From: Paramacrobiotus metropolitanus
Taxonomy: Eukaryota > Tardigrada > Eutardigrada > Parachela > Macrobiotidae
Length of the DNA stretch: 64,000 nt
Direction of reading: 5' to 3'
Assembly (NCBI RefSeq): GCF_019649055.1
Contig: NW_026570337.1
Location: 310,001 to 374,000 of the forward strand
Of this stretch, positions 53,689 through 64,000 are shown in pieces. Each line of letters opens with the position of its first letter. Position 1 is the first letter of the stretch. The notes beneath the pieces were generated by a model. It had not been told where the DNA came from. It ran no database searches and saw only the letters and a program-made list of their open reading frames with translations. Made by a program: the position numbers and the translations under genes.

Positions 53689-56600
53689 TCAGGAGCGGAG
53701 GAGCGCCTGCTCGGCCATGGACATGCCGTTGTGCAGCGGCATCGATGTGCCCGGCAGGTGCATGCGCGCTCCGCTGGAGCGCTGGCGGTGGCGTGAGTGC
53801 CGGTGTCCGCCGCCGGAGGATCCCGAGGAAGGTCCGAAGGCGCTGCTGCCGCTGCCGGAGTTCTTGTCGCTGCTGGTCAGCGCCGACAAGGCCTGCCGGT
53901 CGCAGATGAACTTGTACACGTACCGCTCCCCCGACACCTTCTGCATGATGCCCTTCTCGTAGTAGTAGCGCAGGGAACGCGACAGCTTGTCGTAGTTCAT
54001 CGCCGGCCGGTTCTTCTGGATGCCCCACAATCGCGCCACCTGTACACGCAATATTTTCAGCCGTCAATACATCTATCTGTACAGCACAAGACTATATTTT
54101 TCCTGTTGTAACTTGCAATCGTAGTTAATAAATATTCTTAATAATTTATTAAATTATTAATTAAGAATTTATTCATTAATGATTTACTCCATGCTAATGA
54201 TGCTATAGAATAATTAATTACGGATTGCATAACAGTAATCAAATGACTTACAATATAATAACAATAAGTAACGGTACTAAAAATTTAACAAAAATAATTA
54301 TTTATTAATTTTATTAATAGTTATTATTTTATTCATTTACTTGGTGTTTTTATTAATTTTAAGATAACAAAAATTATAGTACTTTCTCGTACATTATTTA
54401 TGTATAACCATGTGTAACTTATTAGTTATTATGCTGATATTTGCATAAATAGGTATGTTTTTATCTTGCATGATAATAATATATAAAATTATTTGGAATT
54501 AAACGGAATGTTACATACAAATTATATGGAATAAAAAAATATATTCAGTACTTAAGTAGAATAGAATACGTGCCTCTTCAGGATCGATGAGCTTGAACTC
54601 CATGCCACGCCCCGTCCACGTGATGAAGGCGGCGTTCTTGTTGTCATCAAGCAGCGCCACCAGGAATTGCCACAGCTGCAGTGAACCGCGCCGCGAGTGC
54701 AGGCCGGCGTTGTTGTTGGCTGCTCGGTTAGCTTCATAAGGAGCAGCACGGTTAGCATGTGACGCTATCAAGGAGCTTCCAATTCTTACCTGATTGGCTG
54801 GGTAAATGGGGCGCGGTCTTGCTGTTGAAGGAGTTGGAGTGCAGCGAGATAAAGTGCCCGGCCGAGGAGCGGCCGTGCCCGTGGTGACCGTGGGGGTTGT
54901 CCACAAAATGGGCGTGGCTCTGGCTGTGGCCGCCCTGCGCCATGGGCTGGTGCAGGGCGTGGTGTGAGTGACCGCTGTGGGCGTGGCTAGTGACGTGCAG
55001 CGGTACGACGGGCACCGGCATGGGCAGCGCGTCCACGCTGACGTTGACGCCCACGCCGACGCCCACCGAGAGCTCGGAGAACTTGGGGTCGAAGGGCGAG
55101 TGGACGTGCGACGGCCGGAAGAGGAGGAAGTTCGAGTGCGCGCTGGGGTTCGCTGGTCAAACAGAATTAAGCTGCGGCGTGCAATTAATAACGGAAAGGT
55201 CAAGCTTATGTGACGTACAGGTAAGGCAGTCGACGGCGCTCTGCGGATACGATTTGAGGAGGTTGTGCGCGTGCGAGTGCAGCGTCATCGTGTCCTCCAG
55301 ACCCGACAGCACGGCGCGCTCCGAGGCCGCCAGGGCCGCGGCTGATGCGGCGGCACTGCATAAATATTGTCATATGAATTTCATTTTCAACAACTGAATT
55401 ACATACAGGTTCTATTAACGGTTTATAAATTGAATCGCATTGAAAGCTGGATTTTGTCTGGGATATAAATTTAAATGTTAAGTTTGGTGTTAGGAATAAA
55501 TGATGGACTTACTGTTGCAGGTAGGGCGAGAAGCCGTAAGTGGGCGCGCTGAGGCAGGCGGCGTGCCGGCTGTGTAGTGAGGGAGAGGAAAGGTCGTAGC
55601 CGGCGCTGACGCTCTGGCCGTGGCCGGTGTCGTTGAGGTTGGCTGAACTGTACGCGTACTCGTAACGTGCCTGCAGATTTACAGGTACAAGATGAATGTA
55701 CCTTTACAGATATATGCATATAATATGGTATAATTCAATTTCGCCGCCTCAAAAACAGCGCGCCAGCTGTACAGCTGGCAACACTGCCGGTGTTTCATCA
55801 TTCAGTAAATCTTTATTCTCAAACATAAGATAGAAAATCACAGGAAAGCTGATAAGCAAAAGAACCGGTGTTGTATGTTCTTAATTAGCTTTTAACTCTA
55901 TAGAACCGAACATATCTCAGAGACGATTCTACCCGAACATGGGTCAATTGACCCAGGCACATTAATTGGCGATTTTGTCTTGAGAGGGCAGAACTGACTA
56001 ATGAGAGCGAGAATAGTCAGTTTATTTGTGCTGGGCATTTGGGACAAAGCCCATTCATCTGCCAGTCTTGGCAGGATGGAACACTAATTAAAACCATCGA
56101 ATCTCAGAGACAGCGATATCTGCACACTGGCCACAATTAGCAACTGTTATCGCGGATCTCAGTATCGCCCTGATGAAACTCTGAGGCCTCTGATGACTGC
56201 ACTGTTCGAACTAGGATATCGTGTCCAAATAGACAGATGCGCTTATGTAACCACATTGTTGACCGGTCAAATACGTTTTTTTCTCTAGAGCAGCAGTGTA
56301 TTTCAGCCATAAACATTTTGAGTGATGTACACATCTTTCTGCTTGGGTGGGAATTATTTCATGTTCTTTGACTGAATGGTAAAGGAATGTTTAAACGGCC
56401 CCGTGTGGCCCATCTACCGCAGCGTAATTTTCATACTAAACCAAATTTTTTTAAGAACCGAAACGGCAGAAATGTTGTCAAAGAAGAAGAAATGAAATGA
56501 ATATCCCAATGTGTTACCAACAACAAACGTTATCTAATGTTTTTGGCACTGCCTGGGTCACCATGACCCACTCCGGTTCTATAGGGTTAACTAGAGACTG

Positions 56601-58081
56601 TGATTTGCGTTTGTCGTAATCATCTCAGTTCTCATCCGGCAATTTATCGCCGTAGCTGCAAAGGTCACAGGTCTCTAAGCCCAAATAGTGCACTGCCAAG
56701 ATGTTTTATTTTGACAAACGATATTAGGTTTTTGCAGAATCGCACATCCCAATGGCCCCGCACCGTGGTAACCGGTTAGAAAAGTTCACGGATGCTGATA
56801 ATTTGCCATAGAAACCAGTGCTTTCATTATACGTCTGATTACCGTACGCTTACATTGGTTACGTTAATTCTGATCTATATATTACACCCTGCACATACTG
56901 TGATTTTATTCGGCTTCGGCCAGCATACGTAACAAATCGCCTACGCAGGTTTACACAAATTAAAAACCATCAAATTTTCAAACATTGAAAAACATCCGAA
57001 ATCGTTAGTGTCGCGCATGATCTTAGGACGTGCGTTAGGTGTACCCAAAACAGCCGCTGCACGTTTATTTAAAGTACTGTACAAGCCCGTCCGGAGTTAG
57101 AGCGCGATACAGAACAGCTATCGCATAATAAGCGCGATGTTAGCGCTGAGTCGATAGCCACTGCACTACAGTTGGCGCGGCTCATTAATTTAAATTGTTC
57201 GCTGTTCTCTATCGTGCTCTAACTCCGGACCGGCTTGTACACTGTGTACAGAGTACTGTACAACAGCCTCATCAAAATGCGTTTTTAGTAACACTACAAT
57301 AATTAATTACAGTACTATTAAACTTTTACTGCGCTCCGAATCCCTACAAATGATGATAGAAATAATTATATTTGCGGCCTTAAGCGTAAGCCACGCAGTG
57401 AGACGGCTCCCGTGTGGCCCATCTACCGCCTGCCGATTATCGATCGAAAGCCGAAGGCAGTGCAAAGCAGCCATTTACCTGCGCTGCAGCTCACAGTCTC
57501 CCCACCAACGTGAGCGGCCGCTGCGCAAAGGTCGTGCTTCCGCTGACGCGCAGTAGATTGAGCTAGCGCGTAAAACGTGACCTTTACAGTCAGGTTACGC
57601 TGATAACACCGAGCAGATTTTCCTGCATGCAGCAGCAAATTTGTTACAATACCATATATCGCATATGTGCCTGTTTATAGCTGATTAACTGCAGATCTCA
57701 AGTGAACTAAATAGAATTACTTACACTGCGCTGCAGTAATTAAATGACGTGCGTTGGGATAGATATTAATCGATTGTCTGTACGGGATATTTTGTGCGTA
57801 GCAATTAATTATGCCCTCACCGAATTGCCGGACGGCATCTGACCGGTACTGTCCATGCCGGAGGCGGCAGCGGAGACGGCGGCGTCGGCCAGGGACGGTC
57901 CCGTCTCCGACTGCTGCTCACTGCCGCACGACGCCGCCGGGGAAAGCAGGGCGCTGCTGTTGGCCCGGTTGGCCTGGATGATGACGGAGCTGGAATGTGT
58001 GCCGGCGCTGCTGCTCTGGCTCTGACTGGCCGGCGGCGCTGCGTAATATCCGGGCAAGAGATTGCCGCAGCTGAGATTCAT
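53689..58081 (-). CDS. PEA3/ETV-type ETS transcription factor (Ets96B/ETV1-4-5-like)
   Basis: Six exons (58081-57821, 55670-55513, 55355-55219, 55152-54790, 54719-54574, 54039-53689) agree in phase and give 472 codons including the stop. The ETS domain starts in exon 5 ([30 protein letters not shown]) and ends in exon 6 ([40 protein letters not shown]), with the Arg-Tyr recognition residues intact. [10 protein letters not shown] and the EKGIMQKV stretch are the PEA3 signature. The rest is Ser/Ala/His-rich, with a His-rich block ([11 protein letters not shown]) in exon 4. I see no N-terminal acidic PEA3 domain. An upstream exon is possible, since an acceptor precedes the chosen Met. The intron 54573-54040 begins with GC. 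Confidence 0.88.
54040..54573 (-). other. GC-AG intron inside the ETS domain
   Basis: The junction DPEE/VARLWG is fixed by ETS homology. The intron there starts GCACGT after GAG and ends TACAG. The exact family match leaves no GT alternative in frame. Confidence 0.75.
55896..56586. mobile_element. piggyBac-type MITE (691 bp)
   Basis: TTAA stands directly outside both ends (55892-55895 and 56587-56590). Termini are CTCTATAGAACCG and CGGTTCTATAGGG, an inverted pair with one mismatch, followed by a subterminal GGGTCA...TGACCC palindrome on each side. TTAA targets and CCC-type ends are the piggyBac signature. No transposase is recognised inside. Confidence 0.8.
57079..57240. mobile_element. Short palindromic element (162 bp)
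   Basis: Ends of about 39 bp (GTACAAGCC(C/G)GTCCGGAGTTAG...) are inverted copies with 4 or so mismatches. The interior carries TAGTGCAGTGGCTA on the minus strand, similar to a tRNA A box. Confidence 0.65.
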
Positions 58082-58096
58082 CTCCGGCGCCAGCAC

Positions 58097-61000
58097 AATA
58101 TATTCCTGTTTATGCCCCGCGTCTCACAATAACTGGACGGCCAACAATGGGGCTTCGCGGCACAAGGATGAAGATGAGGAGTATAGCGCTTCTAACCAGC
58201 CCGAATCACGGAAGGCGAGGGTGGCGGGAAGGAAACGCGCGGTTAGCTACGGATATAAGCAGGGGAAATTGGTGCGGAAGAGGAAACTGGAATTATATTC
58301 GTAGGTTGCTCATACGGGAGCGCTAGTTATCTAGCAGCGGATCGGAATAAGCAAGACGGTATCGGCATGCACAAGGCGGCTGGCGGAGATCCCATGCAAC
58401 GGCTCGCCTCATTTCCTGACACGATGAAGCCACAATTCCGTTCCGCCGCGGGCATATTAAAATCCAGTCGTTCGCCGGCGGGATAGGATGGTACAGGATG
58501 AGGGATACAGGAGAGCATAGGAGCGGGATATATGCACTTGCCGGTATCCGCTGCACAGCGCCGCTTCCGGAGTGGAGCGGCCAGTGTGAAGTGGGTGGTC
58601 GTACGCGTAACGGACTGGTTCATGTGCCTGTGTCTGTGCCGGTGAATACACAGCAAACTGTTCAGCCAATACGAGCAGGGAAGAGTGCTCTAGGTAACGG
58701 TACCGTGGTTATACCAGCGCCGGCTCATTGTTGCCGACGCAGCGCAGGTAAGTTGATTGTGCGAGGATGGATGGCCCGGCCCACGTTGTTGGGCCAGAGC
58801 AGCAGCATCCGGCCTATTGTGTTCCCGGGCTAATGATCCCTCTTCCCGGCGTGTAATTGCTCGCCGCTGCGCACTGCACTGCGCTGTACACACTACACAG
58901 AGCTTGTATAATTGCATTGGCGTACGTAAGTATTGATGCTAAACACGGCGAAGTGGTATTTGTACTAACTCGCAAACAGTGCATCTTCCAGTCACTTCTT
59001 TTGCTCGCTTATGCCCAGCCTTCACATCAGACTGTTTAGTTCTTGTAGCGAATATTTATTATGATTATTAGCTCTCCTTTTGGCTAATTCACTATATGTA
59101 GTGGTATACATAATTCAGTTACAGAATGTGCAGTTGATGTAATTCTTATTAGAGAATCTGTCATGCTGGTGACCTTTGTTGTCGTTTAAATCGGATGACT
59201 GACACACCTGTCTATCTGCAATGTACCGGCAAAGAAATGTTTATCCTTAATTGAAATGTAATTGTTAGTGTGGATCGATGTACATCCAATGGAAATGCAC
59301 GGGAGCAGGGACTATTTTTCTCGATAACTGCTGATATGCCGGTAGTGCTGCGGGCGTGAATAGCGGGAAGTGACGGGACAAACGGCGCGCTGAATTCTCC
59401 CGAGGGCGAGTGGACGTCCGTCTTTATGCGGCACGCTCGTTTATTTACCTGGATGCGCCTAATTCAGCGATCAGATGTCAGTTGTTTAACCGGCGCCCAT
59501 TGTCCCCGCTCGCCGGTACTAACTTTACTTCTCCATAAAGGAAATTGCATCCTTTTGTTGATTTGACAGCCCCGGACGAACAATACCGCTGCCCGTCCGC
59601 CTGCCACAGAAAAGAACGGACAGGTAGCTTCTCACATTTGCAGTATAATCAACTGCGAATTCCCGTTGATGTTGTGGCGATGCAGTTGATCAAAGGAAAA
59701 CGATCATTTAACACGATGGATTTAATTTCCACATAGCGGTGAAATTACTTAACGCGGCTTTATGCATTTACGGCGCAACGAGGTGAATGATCCGTTGGAA
59801 CTGTGTTAATCCTAAACTGGAGCGCTCTGATTGACGGTGTGCATGGCGAAATTACTGGTATGTATCTGTTTGTGATCGAAAATGCATGATTGCGGTAAAA
59901 TGAGCCGGTTGCACATATAGCGCGATAATAATGATGCCGCTGCCAAGGCGAAATTGTTCGGCGTGTGATGATATACACTTCTAATGCGCAGTGGATTATT
60001 ATGTGAAATTGTATAGCATCAGCGGGGCGTTGTGTTACAGGGAGGCGCGTAATTAGCGCGTAATTGGATTTGGACGCGCATGGTGTCGGGTGTTAAGACG
60101 GGCGGTGAAGAGCGGTGCGCCGAGGGATCAAGAGGTTAAAGCCGCGCCGCGTAGATGATGCCGTATCGAGTGTGGAGTGCATGTAATGAGTCCTTATTAA
60201 ATTAGACGGCAAACACGGTAATCCGCTGCCGCGCGGCTTCCGCTGGATGCGGCGGGAGGACAGTCAAGTGGCCGCATCTAGCCGCAAATCCCGCCACAAG
60301 TGCCCAACCCGATAATGCCGTATCCCGAAATCTTCGCTCTATTTACGCCCGGCTAATCCGCATTTTGCAGCACACGCTTGTACTCTGTATAGTGTACCGA
60401 GTGGCGGCTTTAATTCCACAAGAGTTTTAATTGGCTGCCGCAACGCTGCCAACCTCTCGATGCAGTGGAGAGTAATCGTCCAGATTTACTGAGGCACAAC
60501 AACTCCAGTTATCATCAAGGAGTCCTGTAATCGTTAATTAGCCGCTGCTTGCAACGTCTTTTCCTAGTCCACACTCCACTCAATTACGTTTGAAGTCATC
60601 AACACTCCGATGCTGTTTTATTACGCTTTCCCGTGTCGACATTCTGCGAGTACATACACAAGTGACGGTTATTATAGGGGTTGTGGTTAATATAATTATC
60701 ACTAAAGTATCGCTATTGTAAACAAATAAACACTGCAATTCCACAAAACCGCTGCGAAAATGCTTACGGCAAGCGTGTAACACAGTACGTAACGCACAGC
60801 GATGTTCACGGTAAGTACCGGTTTTTCGATAAAGTCCAAACCAAAACGAGTGTGTGGATGATTCTACAGTCTGTATTGTTGTTGTACGTATGTACAAGTA
60901 CAAGCAGCATTTTAATGGCTTATGACCAGATGCCTGTCAGTTGTCCACAAGACGCATTATACTGTACATCGCCGATAAAAGATACTTTTCTGGCAAACGG

Positions 61001-61648
61001 TTCGTTTCGCAAACCTTCAGCAGTCCTGCTGTCGTAAGTGCAACCAATCGGCATGGTAAAAGCTGGTATAAAATTAATGCTTTCTGCACAGGTGGCAACT
61101 TCCGTATCGGATTGCACTTTGTCAGCGCCCGGCTGGAAAACTGACATGCCGGCGGTTTAGTGGGACCGTTTTGATTTGTTGTAAGTTCATTATCGCTTTC
61201 TTTATCCCTTAAGATGCGTTGGATGCATCATGAACCTCTCCTGCCATAAAGAACGGCAAACTTGATGAGACAGTGGCGATTATTTCGTCTTGCTGCAAAG
61301 CTTTGCGGACTAGCTTTGCGTAGTATGTGTAGCATAAACCATGTTTTGCCTGTAGTTACGTAAAGGTTTCTCGTCTTCGAATAAAGGAACAACCGGTGAC
61401 AAGCCGTTTTCGGTATTATTGACCCTTTCAAACAACACAACCAAACAAACAATACAAATAAAAATCTGGATTAGGTTTCCGGTACTGGTTCCGTCAAAAG
61501 TATCTTTGCCGTCCGCGCGCAATTACCGTACATAGATTTAAATGAGAAATTCTAACCGCAAGTCACGGTACAGCAACGGGAGAACGCCGGCCCAAGTGCA
61601 CATGCTGCGCTGCATTCGACGAGTGCCGCTGTCTATCTGTCTGGCCAT
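58097..61648. other. Intergenic, mostly unassigned
   Basis: No convincing multi-exon gene was found apart from a weak candidate at 60858-61148. It would include the promoter of the ETS gene and the 3' region of the Ig gene. GC-moderate, with many short frames that match nothing. Confidence 0.45.
60858..61148 (+). CDS. Possible small secreted peptide (low confidence)
   Basis: An ATG at 60858 opens a frame starting with a signal-like stretch (MILQSVLLLYVCTSTSSIL) and containing paired Cys residues (SCPQDALYCTSP). A GTAAGT at 61035 and an AG at about 61091 would define a 57-bp intron, but the second exon is not recognisable. Could be chance. Confidence 0.2.
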
Positions 61649-62606
61649 CTACTGCCGCCATGACGTGAAATGGACGTGTGCCGACTGGACGAACCAGCGG
61701 TGGTTATGGAGATCGGGCCGCAGCCAGCAGTCCACCCGCACCGACGGCGGACTGGGCGTCTCGCTCAGGGTGATGGTCAGCGTGCTGGCGCAGAACGTAT
61801 GGCGAGCCAGCTTGGCCGACACGTTGGCGTCGATGGTGCTGTGCAGCAGACCGGGGGTGTGCGAGTGGCCGGCAATGGTGCGCAGGTCATGGTAGGGCGC
61901 CGCCACGAAGCGCCCGTCGTACTTCCAGATGAAGTGCGCTTCCCAGCCCGTCTCACTGCAGTCCACACGCCCGCTACAGGTCATGGAGAACTTTGGGAGT
62001 GGTGTCGACACGTTGCGCAAGGGGGCCAGGAAGACGTCCTGGGCGCGCAGCTCCGGCAGGAAATTGTAGGTCCACACGTGGCACAGCGCTTGCGTGGGAC
62101 CACAGGGCAGCCAGCACTCCACCGCCCCGCCGGAGTCGCGACTGACGCGGTGGATGTGCAGGTAGCTGTGGTTTTCGCTCGTCGCCTGCCGGTAGAAGCT
62201 GTAGTCTTTGCCGGTGGGCGGGAGTACGTCGCCGTGAATGGAGGCGTTCTGGTGGTGCCAGACGATCTGCCGTGCCGCGGCGGTCGAGCAGATAAAGGTC
62301 GCCATGCCGAGGAGCGGGGCGCGGACGACGTAAGGCGGCGGTCGCACGCCGTTGAGGGTGTCTTCCTTCAGGGCCGGCAGAACGATGACGGCGTTGTCGG
62401 TCATGTTGGCTTCGGCCTGCCGTACGGCCTCGGCTGTACGCTGCACTGCAACTGCAAACGCCCAGCTGACACGCATTATCAGTGGAAAAGGACAAAAGGT
62501 CATGCCGGAACTTACGCGGTGTCGGTTGCTCGGCGATGTATCCCTGCAGCAGGCAACCAGGCGTTACTGCCAGCAAGAAAAACGTAATGTAGCGGATGCT
62601 GTCCAT
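61649..62606 (-). CDS. Secreted protein with two Ig-like domains (about 295 aa)
   Basis: Exon 1 (62606-62516) encodes a signal peptide (MDSIRYITFFLLAVTPGCLL) and ends at a GTAAGT donor. Exon 2 starts at 62445 (or 62433, both in frame) and ends with TAG at 61649. The first Ig-like domain has FICST, IVWHHQ, then YLHIHRVSRDSGGAVECWL, the standard Cys-Trp-Asp-Gly-Cys pattern. A second shows SMTCSGRVDCSE, HFIWKYDG and VRVDCWL. Several N-glycosylation sequons are present (NMT, NAS, NHS, NVS). No transmembrane helix or GPI tail is seen, so it is probably secreted. Partner unknown. Confidence 0.75.
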
Positions 62607-64000
62607 CTTCGATAGCCGATAGCGATATACGTTCAACTGGTTTCGTGCAGTGCCGTCCACGAAAGACAAGACGACTGAAGAAATTATTGATGTAAGCGCT
62701 GCAAACTGCGTCGTTTATACTCGCAACTATCTGCACTAGTTTGCACAGTGGGACGCACGGATCCCCTCTATAACTCATTCGTTGCTAAGCAGCCGAGTCG
62801 TGCAGCCACAAAATAGTTGTCGTTGGTGATTAAATTAGCGATTAATTTTCCGTTCAGCTGCAAACAACTACACTAGGAAAAATGCACGTTGGCGTGCATT
62901 GGCAGATCGGAGCGCAGCAGCTTTTCGCTTGTGCGAATGATAATTAATTTTTAACGAACGTACTACCAGTAGCACTCCTAACAATTTACATCAATAATTT
63001 TGACTTAGCAACATGACCAACCAGCAGTATTTTCGTAATGACCTTTCGTAACAACCTTCCGTAACGGACACAGAGACATTTTTGCATTGGTGCTGAATTA
63101 AGAGGATCTTCGCTACGCTCCGATCGATAATATTGATTTGCATTCCGGGAGATGCACTGTATCCTAACTCCGCAGCACTTGGAGAAACTTTATCGGTTAG
63201 GTGCACCGGTGTTATTCCGTAGTATACCCGTGCAGGCATTGAGTCAACTAACGTTCGAAGCTAGAAGCGATACACGTCGCTGTAGAGTGTAGATATGTAA
63301 AGCAATATTCATAATATCATTAATTTTAATTGTTGACGTATCAAAGAAATTTTTGAATGAGAAACTTTATTTTTAAAATTTATGAAAGTTTTATAAATAT
63401 TGCAGATTTCAGCAGCCGCAGGGAATATTTAAAGCGAGTTATTATTACCGAAAAGCTGAGTAAGGCATTTTTGGATTTTATGCAAAGAGCGCAGGGTGCC
63501 AAAAAGTCATCAATATCGTTTTTGCTTATTTACGTATTTTCTCGTACCATAAAGAATGATTTACAGTATTATCAATTTAGTGAACAAATTTAGGAAACTA
63601 AAACCATATTATTATATAACATATTACTGCACAAGAGCAGAAAACCCCAAAGGGACTTCAAGTCTGGTCAAACAATCGATTTAGAAAATCGCGCAATCCA
63701 CAAGAAATATAAAAAGCTAAATAATGATTCGCACCTTCTGCTGCCTCACACACATGACACAGCTGCTAACGCCACCAATACATGCACTCAATATACAGTG
63801 CTATACAGCAGTAGAAACTTTATTGTTATATACCGGAATTTGTGGCAACCGCAATCTGCGCACCTCCCCATCCATATTCGAAAAAGAAAGGCACCTCACA
63901 AAATTAGAGCACCGGATGCCGTTATTAAGGGATTTGGCCCGGTACATAATACCAAGTTCGGGTACATACCCGAGGACTTTCGCTGTCGCGCACTCCTAAA
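62607..64000. other. Upstream of the Ig gene, no gene recognised
   Basis: AT-rich beyond 63.25 kb. Short frames only, none recognisable. Confidence 0.5.

Larger units (their letters stand above)
55671..57820 (-). other. ETS gene intron 1 (2.15 kb) with mobile elements
   Basis: Contains a piggyBac-type MITE (55896-56586) and a short palindromic element (57079-57240). A GTGTGGCCCATCTACCGC word occurs twice, near 56.40 and 57.41 kb. Confidence 0.65.

Noticed and set aside
61670-62587. Long plus-strand frame opposite the Ig gene
   Set aside because: Antisense shadow of the GC-rich Ig exon. The minus-strand frame has signal peptide, splice site and Ig motifs.

Overview
The window is animal nuclear DNA. 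Host genes have many small exons with GT-AG introns, and the families present (four-domain Fasciclin-1, PEA3/ETV-type ETS factor, BTB-BACK-Kelch, BEN, OTU, Ig) are metazoan. The four-FAS1 plus hydrophobic-tail architecture matches arthropod Fasciclin-1, so an arthropod or tardigrade-like ecdysozoan is the best guess. Nothing fixes the species.

Layout. 1-9 kb is transposon-rich: small palindromic elements, a 1.2 kb foldback element, and a CACTA/EnSpm-like DNA transposon (about 3.6-8.9 kb, minus strand) with an open seven-exon transposase and a Ulp1-like cysteine protease. 9.46-21.9 kb is a BEN-domain host gene split inside a coding exon by a 10,557-bp Polinton-type element (11003-21559). The element has ~930-bp terminal inverted repeats, a perfect 6-bp target duplication, a chromodomain integrase, packaging ATPase, capsid genes and an adenain-type protease. 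It has no visible DNA polymerase B, and it carries a TATA-binding-protein-like gene beside its right terminal repeat. 22.7-26 kb holds a second foldback element and an OTU-protease gene between two 10-bp-unit minisatellites. 26-29 kb is AT-rich, with a 0.6 kb palindrome and one small membrane-protein gene.

30-39.8 kb is a complete Fasciclin-1 gene on the minus strand (eight exons, 662 codons) with a 5.5 kb first intron. 41.8-47.0 kb holds the 3' end of a LINE with a restriction-like endonuclease and a complete 4,060-bp PIF/Harbinger element: decayed transposase, open Myb-like partner gene, and a nested 874-bp MITE. 47.4-50.2 kb is a six-exon BTB-BACK-Kelch gene. 50.7-52.1 kb is a cluster of four tRNA-derived SINE copies. 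52.4-53.0 kb encodes a small secreted protein behind a TATA box. 53.7-58.1 kb is a PEA3/ETV-type ETS gene with a GC-AG intron and a piggyBac-type MITE in its large intron. 61.6-62.6 kb is a two-exon secreted Ig-domain gene.

How the genes relate. The host genes are unrelated single loci for cell adhesion, transcription, ubiquitin biology and secretion. The cooperating gene sets are inside the mobile elements: integrase, ATPase, capsid, protease and TBP-like genes in the Polinton; transposase and Ulp1 protease in the CACTA element; transposase and Myb-like protein in the Harbinger element. Exon models were built by eye from splice signals, phase agreement and family resemblance. Unassigned stretches are listed as such.
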